Assembly (NCBI GenBank): GCA_020636435.1 | Contig: JACJXX010000001.1 | Location: 310,001-374,000, forward strand | DNA length: 64,000 nt | Source: Lewinellaceae bacterium | GTDB lineage: Bacteria; Bacteroidota; Bacteroidia; Chitinophagales; Saprospiraceae | Direction: 5' to 3' | Shown: in pieces, positions 17,293 to 25,665 of the stretch | How the letters are laid out: each line of letters opens with the position of its first letter | How positions within the stretch are numbered: position 1 is the first letter of the stretch | Translations under genes and position numbers: made by a program | The notes under the pieces: model-generated | What the model saw: the letters and a program-made list of their open reading frames with translations, nothing else | What the model was told of the DNA's origin: nothing | The model's database searches: none

Positions 17293-20016
17293 CTAAAATT
17301 TCATCTGGTAACTCACCGAAGGAATCAACGGAAACAGTGCAATACCGATCAATTTCCGTTCTACACCATTAAACTCGTCGTAGTAAAATGTCGGGTTGCG
17401 GCGGTTGTAAGCATTGAAAAAGCCGATGGACCATTTGCGGAAATAGGCGCGGCGGCGCTTGATGAAATCGAAGCTGACATCCAGGCGGTGGTAGAGCGGC
17501 GTTTGAAAATTGTTGATCAGCTCGCTCAGGGAAGCCACGCTTTGCTGGGGCCGCTCCCCGCTGCCGCCCAGGCTGGGCACGGAAGTCAAAACATAGCGGT
17601 TGGGGACGGTGATGTAATTGCCGGCCAGCACCGTCCAGGAGGCGGACCAGTTGAACCGTGAACCAGCTCTGTGGTTGAAAGCCAGTGCGAATTGGTGGCG
17701 GCGGTTGTTGCGAAACGGATACGCCGCGCCCTGGTTCAACTCCCCAAATTGCCGCCAGGCCCAGGAGAGGTGATAACTCAGCAGCCCGGTCCACTTGCCT
17801 TGGTGCTTGCGCAGAAAAAATTCCAGTCCGTAATTCTCCCCTTTGCCCTGCAGCACCTTGTCTTCCCAGCTTTGCCCCCCGGCAAAACCGCTGCCCGGAA
17901 GCAGGCTGGTGAGGTTGCTCATTCGGGTGTAATAGGCCTCGGCGGTAACTGCAACATAAGGCCAGCGGCGCTCCACGCCGGCGGAGGCCTGCCAGGCGCG
18001 CTGAGGCTTTACAATGGGGGTAGAAGGCGTCCAGAGGTCAGTGGGCAAATTGATGGACTCGTTGCCCACCAGATGCGCGTACTGCCGGTTTTGGGAAAAT
18101 AGGACGAAGTACTTCCATCCCTTCGCAGAGGTGTACACCGCCTTCATCCGAGGCTGCAAAGATGCCCAAAAACGGCGCCCGCTGTAAAAACCCGCCAGGT
18201 GGAAACCCGGCTCCAACTGCCAGGGGCCGAACCGGAGTTGGGCTTCGCCGTACAGGCCAGATTCCAGCGCGCGCAGGTCCAAAGGGCGCAGCTCCACCTC
18301 CTGGTTGCCAGGCGCTTCCCCTGTAATCGGGCTCAGCTCCACCGCTCCCAAAAAACCGCCGCCGGATTGAGGTTGGTATTGGTGGGCGATCAGGCTCGCG
18401 CCAAAATGGAAAAGCTTATCCGCCTGAAAGGCCCAATCGACATCCACCCGCCCACCCAGGTCACGGACGCCCGAATAATACAGCGAGCGGAAAAAACGCT
18501 TATATTCCTCCTGGTTGCGGACCCCCTCCTCGTCTATGCTGAAATCGAGCTGAAAACGGTATTCGCTGTAATAGAGGGTGGAGCGGGAAAAAATGGAGGG
18601 ATTCCAGGCCCGGTTCCACTTCAGGGAAGCGGCCAGGTTTTTCCAGAACAGGTTGATGTCGTAGCGTTGCCGGGTAATGTTGACCGTGTCGCCATTCCTG
18701 TTTTCGGAAATGAAAACGCCGGCAGCCGTATCCTGGTCGGCAAAATACCCGAAGCGGTCCTCGCCGGCGTAGAAACTGGCCTCCCAACTGTCGCGCTGGT
18801 CCAATTTGTGTTTGAGTTTGACATTGAGGTCGCCAAAGTGGTAGCCCACTTTGAGGCTGGGGTCAATGGCCTTGAACAAGGGGGAAAGCAGCACGTCCCA
18901 GTAGGTCCGGCGCCCCGACACCAGCAGGGATAGTTTCTCCCGGATAATAGGCCCCTCCACCAGCGCTTTGCTGACAATCATGCCCAGGGCCGCCTCCCCC
19001 GTCCACCGGTAGAAGTTGCCTTCCCTGCCGTTGACCTCCAGGACGGAGGCCAGCCGCCCCCCGTAGCGGGCGGGCGCCGCCCCTTTGATCAGTTCCACAT
19101 CTTTGACGGCGGAAGCGTTGAAGACAGAATACAGGCCGACCATGTGGTTCGGGTTGTAAATCTGGGCGCCATCCAGCAGAATGTGGTTGTGCCCCGCGCT
19201 GGCGCCTCTGATGTTGAGGCTGCCCAGGTTGGCGGCGCCAGACTGTACGCCCGGCAGAAGGTCGAGCGCCTGCAGCAGGTCTGGTTCTCCCAAAAATGCC
19301 GGGATGGACTGTATTGTGGCTGCGTTCATCCGCTGGCGGCCGATGTCGGCAGTAGGTACCGGCAGTTCAGTGACCAGGGGCGTGGCTTTGACTTCTACTT
19401 CCGCCAGTTGGACCGAGGGCCGCAGTCGAAGATGAAGTTCCTGGCTCCCGAACAACCCAATCCGGCGAACAGCCGTTTCATACCCTATATAAGAAACCAT
19501 TACAACAACCGAATCCGCCGGCAAGGACAGGCTGAAGAACCCGTCGGCATTGGTTGCCGTGCCTCTTTGAGCGCCCGGCAGGTAAACGTTGGCGCCGATG
19601 AGGCGCTCGCCGGACGCCGCGTCTTCCACTCTTCCGCTTAGGGTATAAAAAACAGGGCGGACGGGTTGCTCCCCTTTTTCCAGCTCCCGGATGATGATGT
19701 ATTCCCCCGACGGAAAATAAACGAGCGAAGTGTTGCGAAGAAGGATATTGAGGGCCGTTTCCAGGGGGACGGATTCAAAGCGGTAGGAAAAAGGCTGTTC
19801 CGAAGGAAGATCGTTGTTGCTGTAACTGAGCTTCAGCCGGTTTTCCCGGCTGAGGGTACTCAATGCTTCGGAAAGGGTGGCGTTTTCCAACACAGCATTA
19901 ACCGGCTGTTGCAGGGGGGATGGCTGTCCCGCCAGGGAAACAGCGAACAACCAACAAAACCAGAACACAAACCACCTCATATACTGCATGTTGGGAAATA
20001 TAAGTAGAACATGCAA
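17293..20016 (-). CDS. TonB-dependent receptor with STN signalling domain
   Basis: This is a 907-residue outer-membrane receptor. After a signal peptide (WFVFWFCWLFAVSLAGQ) comes an STN domain (about 38-112), which in transducing receptors contacts the FecR anti-sigma factor. Next is a carboxypeptidase-regulatory-like domain (about 122-190, LSGRVEDAASGERLIGANVY), then the plug (about 200-330, including LNIRGASAGHNHILLDGAQIYN), and a 22-strand-type barrel ending in SVSYQMKF with a terminal Phe. The frame begins at TTG/ATG codons near 20016; MRWFVFWF at 19980 or MQYMRW at 19989 are likelier starts. It lies directly behind the FecR gene. The class imports siderophores, peptides or glycans, and the substrate cannot be told. 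Binding of ligand would release the sigma factor encoded at 21032-21688. Confidence 0.9.
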   Translation of the reverse strand: MHVLLIFPNMQYMRWFVFWFCWLFAVSLAGQPSPLQQPVNAVLENATLSEALSTLSRENRLKLSYSNNDLPSEQPFSYRFESVPLETALNILLRNTSLVYFPSGEYIIIRELEKGEQPVRPVFYTLSGRVEDAASGERLIGANVYLPGAQRGTATNADGFFSLSLPADSVVVMVSYIGYETAVRRIGLFGSQELHLRLRPSVQLAEVEVKATPLVTELPVPTADIGRQRMNAATIQSIPAFLGEPDLLQALDLLPGVQSGAANLGSLNIRGASAGHNHILLDGAQIYNPNHMVGLYSVFNASAVKDVELIKGAAPARYGGRLASVLEVNGREGNFYRWTGEAALGMIVSKALVEGPIIREKLSLLVSGRRTYWDVLLSPLFKAIDPSLKVGYHFGDLNVKLKHKLDQRDSWEASFYAGEDRFGYFADQDTAAGVFISENRNGDTVNITRQRYDINLFWKNLAASLKWNRAWNPSIFSRSTLYYSEYRFQLDFSIDEEGVRNQEEYKRFFRSLYYSGVRDLGGRVDVDWAFQADKLFHFGASLIAHQYQPQSGGGFLGAVELSPITGEAPGNQEVELRPLDLRALESGLYGEAQLRFGPWQLEPGFHLAGFYSGRRFWASLQPRMKAVYTSAKGWKYFVLFSQNRQYAHLVGNESINLPTDLWTPSTPIVKPQRAWQASAGVERRWPYVAVTAEAYYTRMSNLTSLLPGSGFAGGQSWEDKVLQGKGENYGLEFFLRKHQGKWTGLLSYHLSWAWRQFGELNQGAAYPFRNNRRHQFALAFNHRAGSRFNWSASWTVLAGNYITVPNRYVLTSVPSLGGSGERPQQSVASLSELINNFQTPLYHRLDVSFDFIKRRRAYFRKWSIGFFNAYNRRNPTFYYDEFNGVERKLIGIALFPLIPSVSYQMKF

Positions 20017-20034
20017 ATATAGAACAGTACAGCA

Positions 20035-21021
20035 TCATTTCAATATCAACTGCCCGCCTTTGCGTTCGATGTCAAAGCCCAGCGTCGCCTGCATGACCTG
20101 CAGGCATTCTTCCAGGGTTTGATTGTCGAAGAGGGCGCTGTAGCGCCTGTCCTGCAAGCTGGTTTCATCCGAAATCTCTACGGCGTAGGCACGCTCCAGG
20201 CTGCGGACCACCTCTTCCCAGGGGGTGTCGTCGAAAACCAGGGAACCATTCCGCCAGGCGGTGGCTCTTTCATCAAATGGTATTTTGCGGATTTTGCCGG
20301 ATGTTTTGTCCATCTCGGCGGCGTTGCCGGCCGTTACGGGCAGGAGGGCGGCTCCTTGGGGTATAGAAAAACGCACACTGCCTTCGGTGACGGTAAGCCG
20401 TACAGCGGCGCTTTCCGGATATGCTTTGACGTTAAACGCTGTGCCCGTCACCTGTACCTGGGCCCCTTCGGTTTCGATGATGAAGGGTTTCTGAGCGCCG
20501 GAGCTGACCTGAAAATAACCTTCTCCCCGCAACCGGAGGCGCCGTTCTTTTTCATTGAAACCTTTCAGTACCTGCAGTTGGCTGGCGGCGTTAAGGGCGA
20601 CGAGCGTTCCATCCGGCAGTTGCACGTCCTGCCGTTCCCCGGCCGGGACGGAAAATTCCTGGGCAATAGCCGGGCCGCCGCCGCCGGAGAAGTAAAAAAC
20701 CACCAGGCCCAGCAACCCGGCGAATACCAAGGCCGCAGCGGCAAAGCGCCAGTTTTGGAAGCGAAGTACCCGGGCTCCCCCATCCCGGGCAGCGCCCGCG
20801 AGTTTTGACGCCAGTTCCTCCCATTGCCGCCCGGTATCCGGGTCAAGGCCGAAGTCCGTATCGCCGGCCGCTTCCCACAAAGCCTTCACTTCCTGGTATT
20901 GCCGGCGGTGTTTGTCGCCTTCCCGCAACCAATCCTCCAGCATTTGGCCTTCTGCTGCGCTAGCTTGCCCTTCCAGAGACTTGATGATGACGGCTTCTAT
21001 GTCGTTGTAATGCTCCTCCAT
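20035..21021 (-). CDS. FecR family anti-sigma factor
   Basis: This 328-residue inner-membrane regulator holds the ECF sigma factor inactive and responds to the STN domain of the receptor. The cytoplasmic N-terminus (about 1-85) contains the FecR_N-like EGQASAAEGQMLEDWL and a Trp-rich segment. A single membrane helix spans about 93-112 (AAAALVFAGLLGLVVFYF). The periplasmic FecR domain follows (SVPAGERQDVQLPDGTLVAL, then GEGYFQVS and FNVKAYPES), and the C-terminal DUF4974-like STN-contact domain ends the protein (LEECLQVMQATLGFDIERKGGQL). The stop lies about 20 bases before the receptor frame, and the start is 10 bases after the sigma gene, so the three are co-transcribed. Confidence 0.92.
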   Translation of the reverse strand: MEEHYNDIEAVIIKSLEGQASAAEGQMLEDWLREGDKHRRQYQEVKALWEAAGDTDFGLDPDTGRQWEELASKLAGAARDGGARVLRFQNWRFAAAALVFAGLLGLVVFYFSGGGGPAIAQEFSVPAGERQDVQLPDGTLVALNAASQLQVLKGFNEKERRLRLRGEGYFQVSSGAQKPFIIETEGAQVQVTGTAFNVKAYPESAAVRLTVTEGSVRFSIPQGAALLPVTAGNAAEMDKTSGKIRKIPFDERATAWRNGSLVFDDTPWEEVVRSLERAYAVEISDETSLQDRRYSALFDNQTLEECLQVMQATLGFDIERKGGQLILK

Positions 21022-21031
21022 TATAGATTAA

Positions 21032-21688
21032 CTACCGGATTGTTAACGGCTGCCCCCAAAGCGAAGTTGGTTTTTTCGAAAAAATATAATCACGCACCAA
21101 TGTCACCATCCCCCAGGCACTTCCCACAACCGCCAAAGCCAGGAGGACGGCTATATGGCTTCCGCCCCCATTCCCACTCCCCCCTTCACCGTACACCCTG
21201 GCTCTCAACCGCTTCAGGGCAATGCTGATCTGGTTTTCTACGGTCTTCTCGGAAAGGGCGAGCCGTTCAGCGATCTCCCGGCAGGAAAGCCCTTCGTTGC
21301 GGCTCAGCAGGAATATTTCGCGGCAGCGTTCGGGCAGGCGGTTGACCTCGTCAAAAATGATGGCTTTGGTTTCTTCCGCCTGTAATTGTTCTTCTACCCC
21401 CGGATCGTGGCTTTCCTGCTGAAAGGCAGCATCCAGGGGAACGGCTTCGAGCTTGCGCTTTTCCAGGTAGTTGAGGGCCTTGTTGCGGGTGGCCGTGAAA
21501 AGATAAGAGCGCAGGGACTCGTCCATCTGCAGGTGGCCGCGGTTGTTCCATACGCCCAGGAAAACATCCTGCACCGCCTCCCGGGCGTCTTCTTCCGAGC
21601 GGAGGTAACGGTTGGCGTAAGCCACCAGCATGGGCTGAAAGCGGTAAAACAGGGCTTTTAATTGTTCGGTTGCGGTGTGTTCGCTCAA
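21032..21688 (-). CDS. ECF RNA polymerase sigma factor with C-terminal hydrophobic helix
   Basis: This is an extracytoplasmic-function sigma-70 factor of about 218 residues from a TTG at 21688 (LSEHTATEQLKALFYRFQ), the point where homology to the family begins. The frame is open to an ATG at 21874, but that extra stretch includes a hairpin and intergenic repeat, so it is rejected. Region 2 is YRFQPMLVAYANRYLRSEEDAREAVQDVFLGVWNN; region 4 is RLPERCREIFLLSRNEGLSCREIAERLALSEKTVENQIS. After region 4 comes a Gly/Ser linker and a hydrophobic stretch (SHIAVLLALAVVGSAWGMVTLV) predicted to insert in the membrane. That tail could keep the factor at the membrane beside its FecR partner. It is the first gene of the signalling operon. 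Confidence 0.85.
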   Translation of the reverse strand: MSEHTATEQLKALFYRFQPMLVAYANRYLRSEEDAREAVQDVFLGVWNNRGHLQMDESLRSYLFTATRNKALNYLEKRKLEAVPLDAAFQQESHDPGVEEQLQAEETKAIIFDEVNRLPERCREIFLLSRNEGLSCREIAERLALSEKTVENQISIALKRLRARVYGEGGSGNGGGSHIAVLLALAVVGSAWGMVTLVRDYIFSKKPTSLWGQPLTIR

Positions 21689-21833
21689 GGTGGCGCCGTT
21701 TTGGGGGGCAAGATAGGGGTTTTTGTTGATTGGTGGATTGGTTGATTGGCCGTCAGCAATATAACCATTCCCCTGGGGCCAGCCAAAGCCAACAATATAA
21801 CCATCCCATTCCTGCCATTGCCAATCAAGCAAA

Positions 21834-21865
21834 CAGCCCCTCCTGCGGACCGCAGAAAGGGGCTG
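21834..21865 (-). terminator. Hairpin after Asp-box gene 1
   Basis: The outer arms cagcccct (21834-21841) and aggggctg (21858-21865) enclose an inner tgcgg/ccgca stem. It sits about 50 bases past the stop of the gene at 21916-23844, followed on the minus strand by TTTGCTT. It separates that gene from the sigma operon. Confidence 0.6.
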
Positions 21866-21915
21866 CCGGCTCATCCTTCCTCCAACATATTATTTAAAAA
21901 TCGGGATGAGCTTGT

Positions 21916-23844
21916 TTACTGCACCATCAACTTGGTTGCCGCCACTTTATCATCCGCCTGGAGGCGGACGATGTATGCGCCCGGCTGCAGGTGGCTCACA
22001 TCAAAGCGCAATTGGTTGTGCCCGAAGCCCTGCGCGCCGGCTAAGTCGGCCACCTTCTGCCCCATGAGGTTGTGGAGGCTGAGGGTGAAGCGGGTGGGGC
22101 TTTTCAGGTCAAAGCTGGCCATCACTTCACTTCCGGCGGGGTTGGGCTGTAACGCCAACTGGAAGAACCCGGCCGGGGCCACTTCCACCGTTTTCACCAG
22201 GCCTACCTGCTCCGGGGTGAGGGGCACGTAGTTGATGTAGTTCGTCTCGGCGATATCCATGTCACCACGCTCAGACATACCCGGGCGGAAATCACCCTGA
22301 TAGGTCAGTTCAATGGTTTCGCCCAGGTTGGTGGCCATAGCAGGGAATACCGCTTCGACGAAATCCACCAGGTCCGGCTCGATGGCGACCTCCTCGTTGA
22401 TGATGTCGTAAGGATCGGTCCAGGTTTCTCCTCCATCCGGCGAAGCCATGACGTAGACGTGCCGGTAATGCTGGTTGTCCTCTATGTTAAGGTATCGTTC
22501 TCCTTCCATCACCCCGGCGTAGGCCAAATAAATATTGCCGTTGGCGTCGATGCCGGCACTGGGTTGGGATGTGAGAGAGGCCTCGTAGGAAGCAATATTA
22601 TCCGCAGTTTCGATATCCAGGGTGTCATTCCCATTCAAATCGATCACATCGGTGATCAGCCGGCTGCTATCCGGGCCGAAGGTTTCATTCCAGTAGTACA
22701 GGCCGCTGGTACCAGGAAAAAAACTGGTGTTGCCATCCGTCAGGTCATCATCCAAAATGTACATTCTACCCCAGAAAGCATGCGCCATGCCATTGTGGTC
22801 AACGAGAACAGCGCCGCATTCGTCGGAGGTTAGAATGGCCAGCGAGTCCGGCTGGTCCGGATCGTAAGGCGGCAAATCCTCCATGCTGTAGCCCTGATCC
22901 TGCACATAAAGGTCCAATGGGAAATCGTGCATAACGGTTTTGGACCAGGAGGCTCCTCCGTCGGTAGATTTCATGAGCATTTGGTCGTTCCAGTTGTTGA
23001 AAAAACCGACCGCCACGGTTTCTCCCCGGGCGTCGATGGCATACGAGTCGCCGGAATTTGCCACCAATGTGGTATTATCCAGGCCGGGGATGATTACGTC
23101 GACCATATCCCAGGTAGCGCCTCCGTCGGAGGAGCGGAAGTAGAGCGGGTGGCCGTCCACGCCCTCATACTCGGCTCCGCCGTTGGCAATGGGCTGCGTG
23201 ATGGCCAGTACGTGGATCACTTCGCCGCTTGCCGTGGCCCGTGGCCAGAGCAGGCCCGGCCCGCCGTTTTCCGCATACACGCCGGAGGGGATGTCGGATT
23301 CTTCCCATCCGTTGCCGCCCGCCGTCCGGCGCACGACGTGCAGTTTATCGGCGGAGGAATGGGAGATGACTACTTCCGTTCCGCTTTCCGTCACTACATG
23401 GCTGGGCCAGCCGATGCGGGTGGAAGCTTCCAGGCGCTGGGTGGGTTGATCTCCCCAGGCACCGGCTGTGGCCCGGTTGTAACCGGTGCCCCGGTCGGGA
23501 TAACCGCCGAGGTCGTCAAAACCCATAGTCCACACGGCCATCAGGCTACCGTCGGCCCCCCGGGAGGTGCGGTCGTCCACTGAGTTGTTGGACTGCAGGT
23601 CGTAGATCGTGGTGCCGATCGGAAATTCCCTGCCGCTGCGGAAGCTCACCGGGAATTGGACGTTCACCGGGTTCACTGCCGGAGGGGCCTGCGAAAGCGC
23701 CGGAAGCGCGTCGAAGCAGGGGGTGGCCAAAGCCGGCGTGTTCAAGCCGGCCTTGCGTGCCAGTTGCTTCTGGGCCGAAACCGCGCTGGCAAAAACCAGG
23801 GCCAGGCCCATCAAAAATAATTTCAGTCGAGTTAATTCCATCAT
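21916..23844 (-). CDS. Secreted Asp-box (sialidase-like propeller) protein with type IX sorting tail, paralogue 1
   Basis: This 642-residue protein starts with a signal peptide (LKLFLMGLALVFASAVSAQ). The body carries Asp-box motifs of the BNR/sialidase-propeller type near residues 235 (SSDGGATW), 290 (STDGGASW) and 465 (SPDGGETW), together with the family words DRGTGYN and WPSHVVT. The last 80 residues form a type IX secretion sorting domain (QPNPAGSEV, then LHNLMGQKVAD and a closing ATKLMVQ). Export across the outer membrane and surface attachment or release are expected. No catalytic set of a true sialidase was established, so enzymatic activity is not claimed. It is one of five paralogues; its N-terminal half most resembles paralogue 5, but its tail differs from all others. 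The second Met (23841) is an equally likely start. Confidence 0.82.
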   Translation of the reverse strand: MMELTRLKLFLMGLALVFASAVSAQKQLARKAGLNTPALATPCFDALPALSQAPPAVNPVNVQFPVSFRSGREFPIGTTIYDLQSNNSVDDRTSRGADGSLMAVWTMGFDDLGGYPDRGTGYNRATAGAWGDQPTQRLEASTRIGWPSHVVTESGTEVVISHSSADKLHVVRRTAGGNGWEESDIPSGVYAENGGPGLLWPRATASGEVIHVLAITQPIANGGAEYEGVDGHPLYFRSSDGGATWDMVDVIIPGLDNTTLVANSGDSYAIDARGETVAVGFFNNWNDQMLMKSTDGGASWSKTVMHDFPLDLYVQDQGYSMEDLPPYDPDQPDSLAILTSDECGAVLVDHNGMAHAFWGRMYILDDDLTDGNTSFFPGTSGLYYWNETFGPDSSRLITDVIDLNGNDTLDIETADNIASYEASLTSQPSAGIDANGNIYLAYAGVMEGERYLNIEDNQHYRHVYVMASPDGGETWTDPYDIINEEVAIEPDLVDFVEAVFPAMATNLGETIELTYQGDFRPGMSERGDMDIAETNYINYVPLTPEQVGLVKTVEVAPAGFFQLALQPNPAGSEVMASFDLKSPTRFTLSLHNLMGQKVADLAGAQGFGHNQLRFDVSHLQPGAYIVRLQADDKVAATKLMVQ

Positions 23845-23871
23845 TAAAAATTTTGGTTAATAATTGTTTTT

Positions 23872-23924
23872 GAAGCTATATCCATAGCGGGCGCCTGAAA
23901 AGGACAAACTATGGATATAGCTTC
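23872..23924. promoter_or_regulatory. 16-bp perfect stem-loop upstream of paralogue 1
   Basis: The arms gaagctatatccatag (23872-23887) and ctatggatatagcttc (23909-23924) are exact complements with a 21-base loop. The stem lies 27 bases upstream of the start of paralogue 1, so if transcribed it sits in its 5' leader. The role could be a leader structure, an operator or a small mobile repeat. Confidence 0.6.
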
Positions 23925-24014
23925 GGCTGGAAGCCTATGTACCGGACAGGCCCGGCGACAGCTTTAACTGTACCGCAGCGTTCAGCAGGATTGCTGGAAA
24001 TGAGAGTTGCCATT

Positions 24015-24118
24015 CTAAGGTTGGACAGCCAAGGGGTACTTCGTACAGCGTACACGGCCCAAGCCCGCAAATGGCCCGTGCATCGTACACAGCCCCGGTA
24101 ACCTCTGTCCAACCTTAG
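24015..24118. repeat. 104-bp palindromic element
   Basis: The ends ctaaggttggacag (24015-24028) and ctgtccaaccttag (24105-24118) are perfect 14-bp inverted repeats. The interior contains GTACAGCGTACAC and GGCCC pairs that can also fold. There is no reading frame of note. Together with the element at 24406-24625 it occupies most of the 825-base gene-free gap between paralogue 1 and the RDD gene. Confidence 0.65.
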
Positions 24119-24405
24119 GTGGATAGCCGAAATGAGAGGGTTACTGTTCTAAATGAGAGGTTTGTGCGAGGAAAATAACAATAAATGGAAGCGTATAATT
24201 CTTACTTTGCGAGTGTCGAGCCGGAAATATATGCACGCCAGGCTAAAGGAACAAACCAATAAGGAAAATTGACGTATCCCCGACGGAGTGGGAAATGAAA
24301 AACGGCCATCTGGGTTCTGCATTTTTCTCCGATAATCATTAATTTCTGCCAAAAAATGGCAGGAATTTTCTGTGAGATGGCTGGAACCCTTTATCCACGG
24401 GCTTT

Positions 24406-24625
24406 AAAACCGCAAAATGCAAAACTCTACATTTCAAATGTAAAAGTAGCTCTACGCAGGCAGCCCTATAAGAGCCGCCCCAGTTAAGGCACGACGAAAG
24501 AATAAACTGTCCATTCTGGCTTGTCCTTTTTGCGCCATAATTGTACACTTTATTCTTTCCTCGTGCCTAAGCCTCCTTTTACATTTTGAGTTTTGCGGTT
24601 TTGCGGTTTTGCGGTTTTGCGGTTT
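24406..24625. repeat. 220-bp imperfect palindrome, MITE-like
   Basis: The outer arms run from aaaaccgcaaaatgcaaaac (24406-24425) plus a TGTAAAAG block, matched by cttttacatttt and gagttttgcggttttgcgg at about 24575-24612. The inner arms are ttaaggcacgacgaaagaat (24484-24503) and attctttcctcgtgcctaa (24552-24570). It ends in a fourfold TTTTGCGG tandem. No coding capacity is seen. It could be a miniature transposon or a transcribed long hairpin. Confidence 0.6.
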
Positions 24626-24669
24626 AAGGACACTTGGTTCTGGCTTCGCCAGGTTATGATTTACAGCCC

Positions 24670-25413
24670 CTACCGCGTAATCACGATATAATCCCGGATC
24701 AACGTCCTCAGAAAGGCGATCTTGTCTTTCGGTTCTTCCCTCAGGCCGAGTATGCCGGCCAGGCGGGTGACCAGTTGGTCGACCACCCGCTGGTGAGCGT
24801 CGTTGCGGTAGGCCCGATAACGGGAGACGATGTTTTTGATGAGCAGCATATCCTCCTCCGACAGTTGCCGCACCATGGGATACTGCGGCTCGTAATTCTC
24901 CAGGGTGTTGATGTTGAGGATGTCATCCAGCCGGAAGCGCAGGTTGTGCCGCACCCGAATGACGGTGGTGTTGGCCGTCATATCGCCCAGCCGCTGGTTC
25001 TTCTCCGAAGAGCTGATCAGCAAAGAACCCAGGATGCCGATGGAGAAGAGCGTATCGACGACATGGAAAACGGCGCGCAGCAAGTAATCGCTCAGCCCGG
25101 GCTCCTGCCCGTCGAGCCGCACCACTTTGATGCCCATCGCCTTTTTGCCCCACGACTGCCCGTCGGCCAGCACTTCCGACAGCAGGTGGTACACCATAAA
25201 ACCGCAGACCATCATAAAGGAAAGGGCCACACCGAGGAGGGGCGACTCCTCGAAGCCCCGCGCCAGGGCGTTGAGCAGCGTGAGGAACAAAAAAAAGTAG
25301 AGCGCGCCCAGGATGACCAAGTCGATAAAAAAAGCAAAGATGCGCTCCCGCAGGGGTGCCAGTTCGTATTCGATGACAACGTTTTGAGTGGTGCGGATGT
25401 CTATGGTTTTCAT
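24670..25413 (-). CDS. RDD family membrane protein
   Basis: This is a 247-residue inner-membrane protein of the RDD family. The signature Arg-Asp-Asp region is represented by ELAPLRERIFAFFIDLVILG (residues 17-36), where the first helix carries the conserved Arg and Asp. Further hydrophobic segments lie at about 58-78 and 118-140. The WGKKAMGIKVVRLDG and LGDMTANTTVIR motifs after the second and third helices are typical. The cytoplasmic C-terminus (150-247) is charged and helical. Function of the family is unsettled; in some bacteria members affect ion exchange. It interrupts the array of Asp-box paralogues on the same strand and is bordered by hairpins on both sides, so it is probably expressed on its own. 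Confidence 0.85.
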   Translation of the reverse strand: MKTIDIRTTQNVVIEYELAPLRERIFAFFIDLVILGALYFFLFLTLLNALARGFEESPLLGVALSFMMVCGFMVYHLLSEVLADGQSWGKKAMGIKVVRLDGQEPGLSDYLLRAVFHVVDTLFSIGILGSLLISSSEKNQRLGDMTANTTVIRVRHNLRFRLDDILNINTLENYEPQYPMVRQLSEEDMLLIKNIVSRYRAYRNDAHQRVVDQLVTRLAGILGLREEPKDKIAFLRTLIRDYIVITR

Positions 25414-25534
25414 TCGTTCTTTATGCTGCCGGTTCAGTTTTCTACCCGGGCAAGTTAGGGAAATTTGACCTTTTCATTCCAGAAAATCGCCTGCGGTTTT
25501 TGAATCATTATCCCGGGTTTCTTTTGCGGTATGG

Positions 25535-25661
25535 ATTAGAAAGTGGCCTGACGACTTGCCCCGGAGGCGGCAAAAGGCAGTCGTCTGGCCACTTCATCCA
25601 TTAGAGAGTGGCCTGACGACTTACCTGGGGGCAACAAAAGGCAGTCGTCTGGCCACTTCAT
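25535..25661 (-). terminator. Two tandem copies of a 16-bp hairpin after paralogue 2
   Basis: Copy 1 (25535-25597) and copy 2 (25600-25661) each contain arms agtggcctgacgactt and agtcgtctggccactt, paired with one mismatch, around a GC-rich loop that differs between copies. The second copy ends 4 bases from the stop codon of paralogue 2. The tandem duplication is exact in the arms, so it is recent. Confidence 0.65.
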
Positions 25662-25665
25662 GTTA

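Noticed and set aside
21689..21874. N-terminal extension of the ECF sigma factor from the ATG at 21874
   Set aside because: It translates a terminator hairpin and low-complexity repeat, and family homology begins only at the TTG at 21688.
21916..23844. Calling the Asp-box paralogues sialidases
   Set aside because: Asp-boxes occur in many propellers; the arginine triad and nucleophile were not identified by eye.
24339..24548. Small minus-strand frame in the gap between paralogue 1 and RDD
   Set aside because: It falls inside the 220-bp palindrome and resembles no protein.
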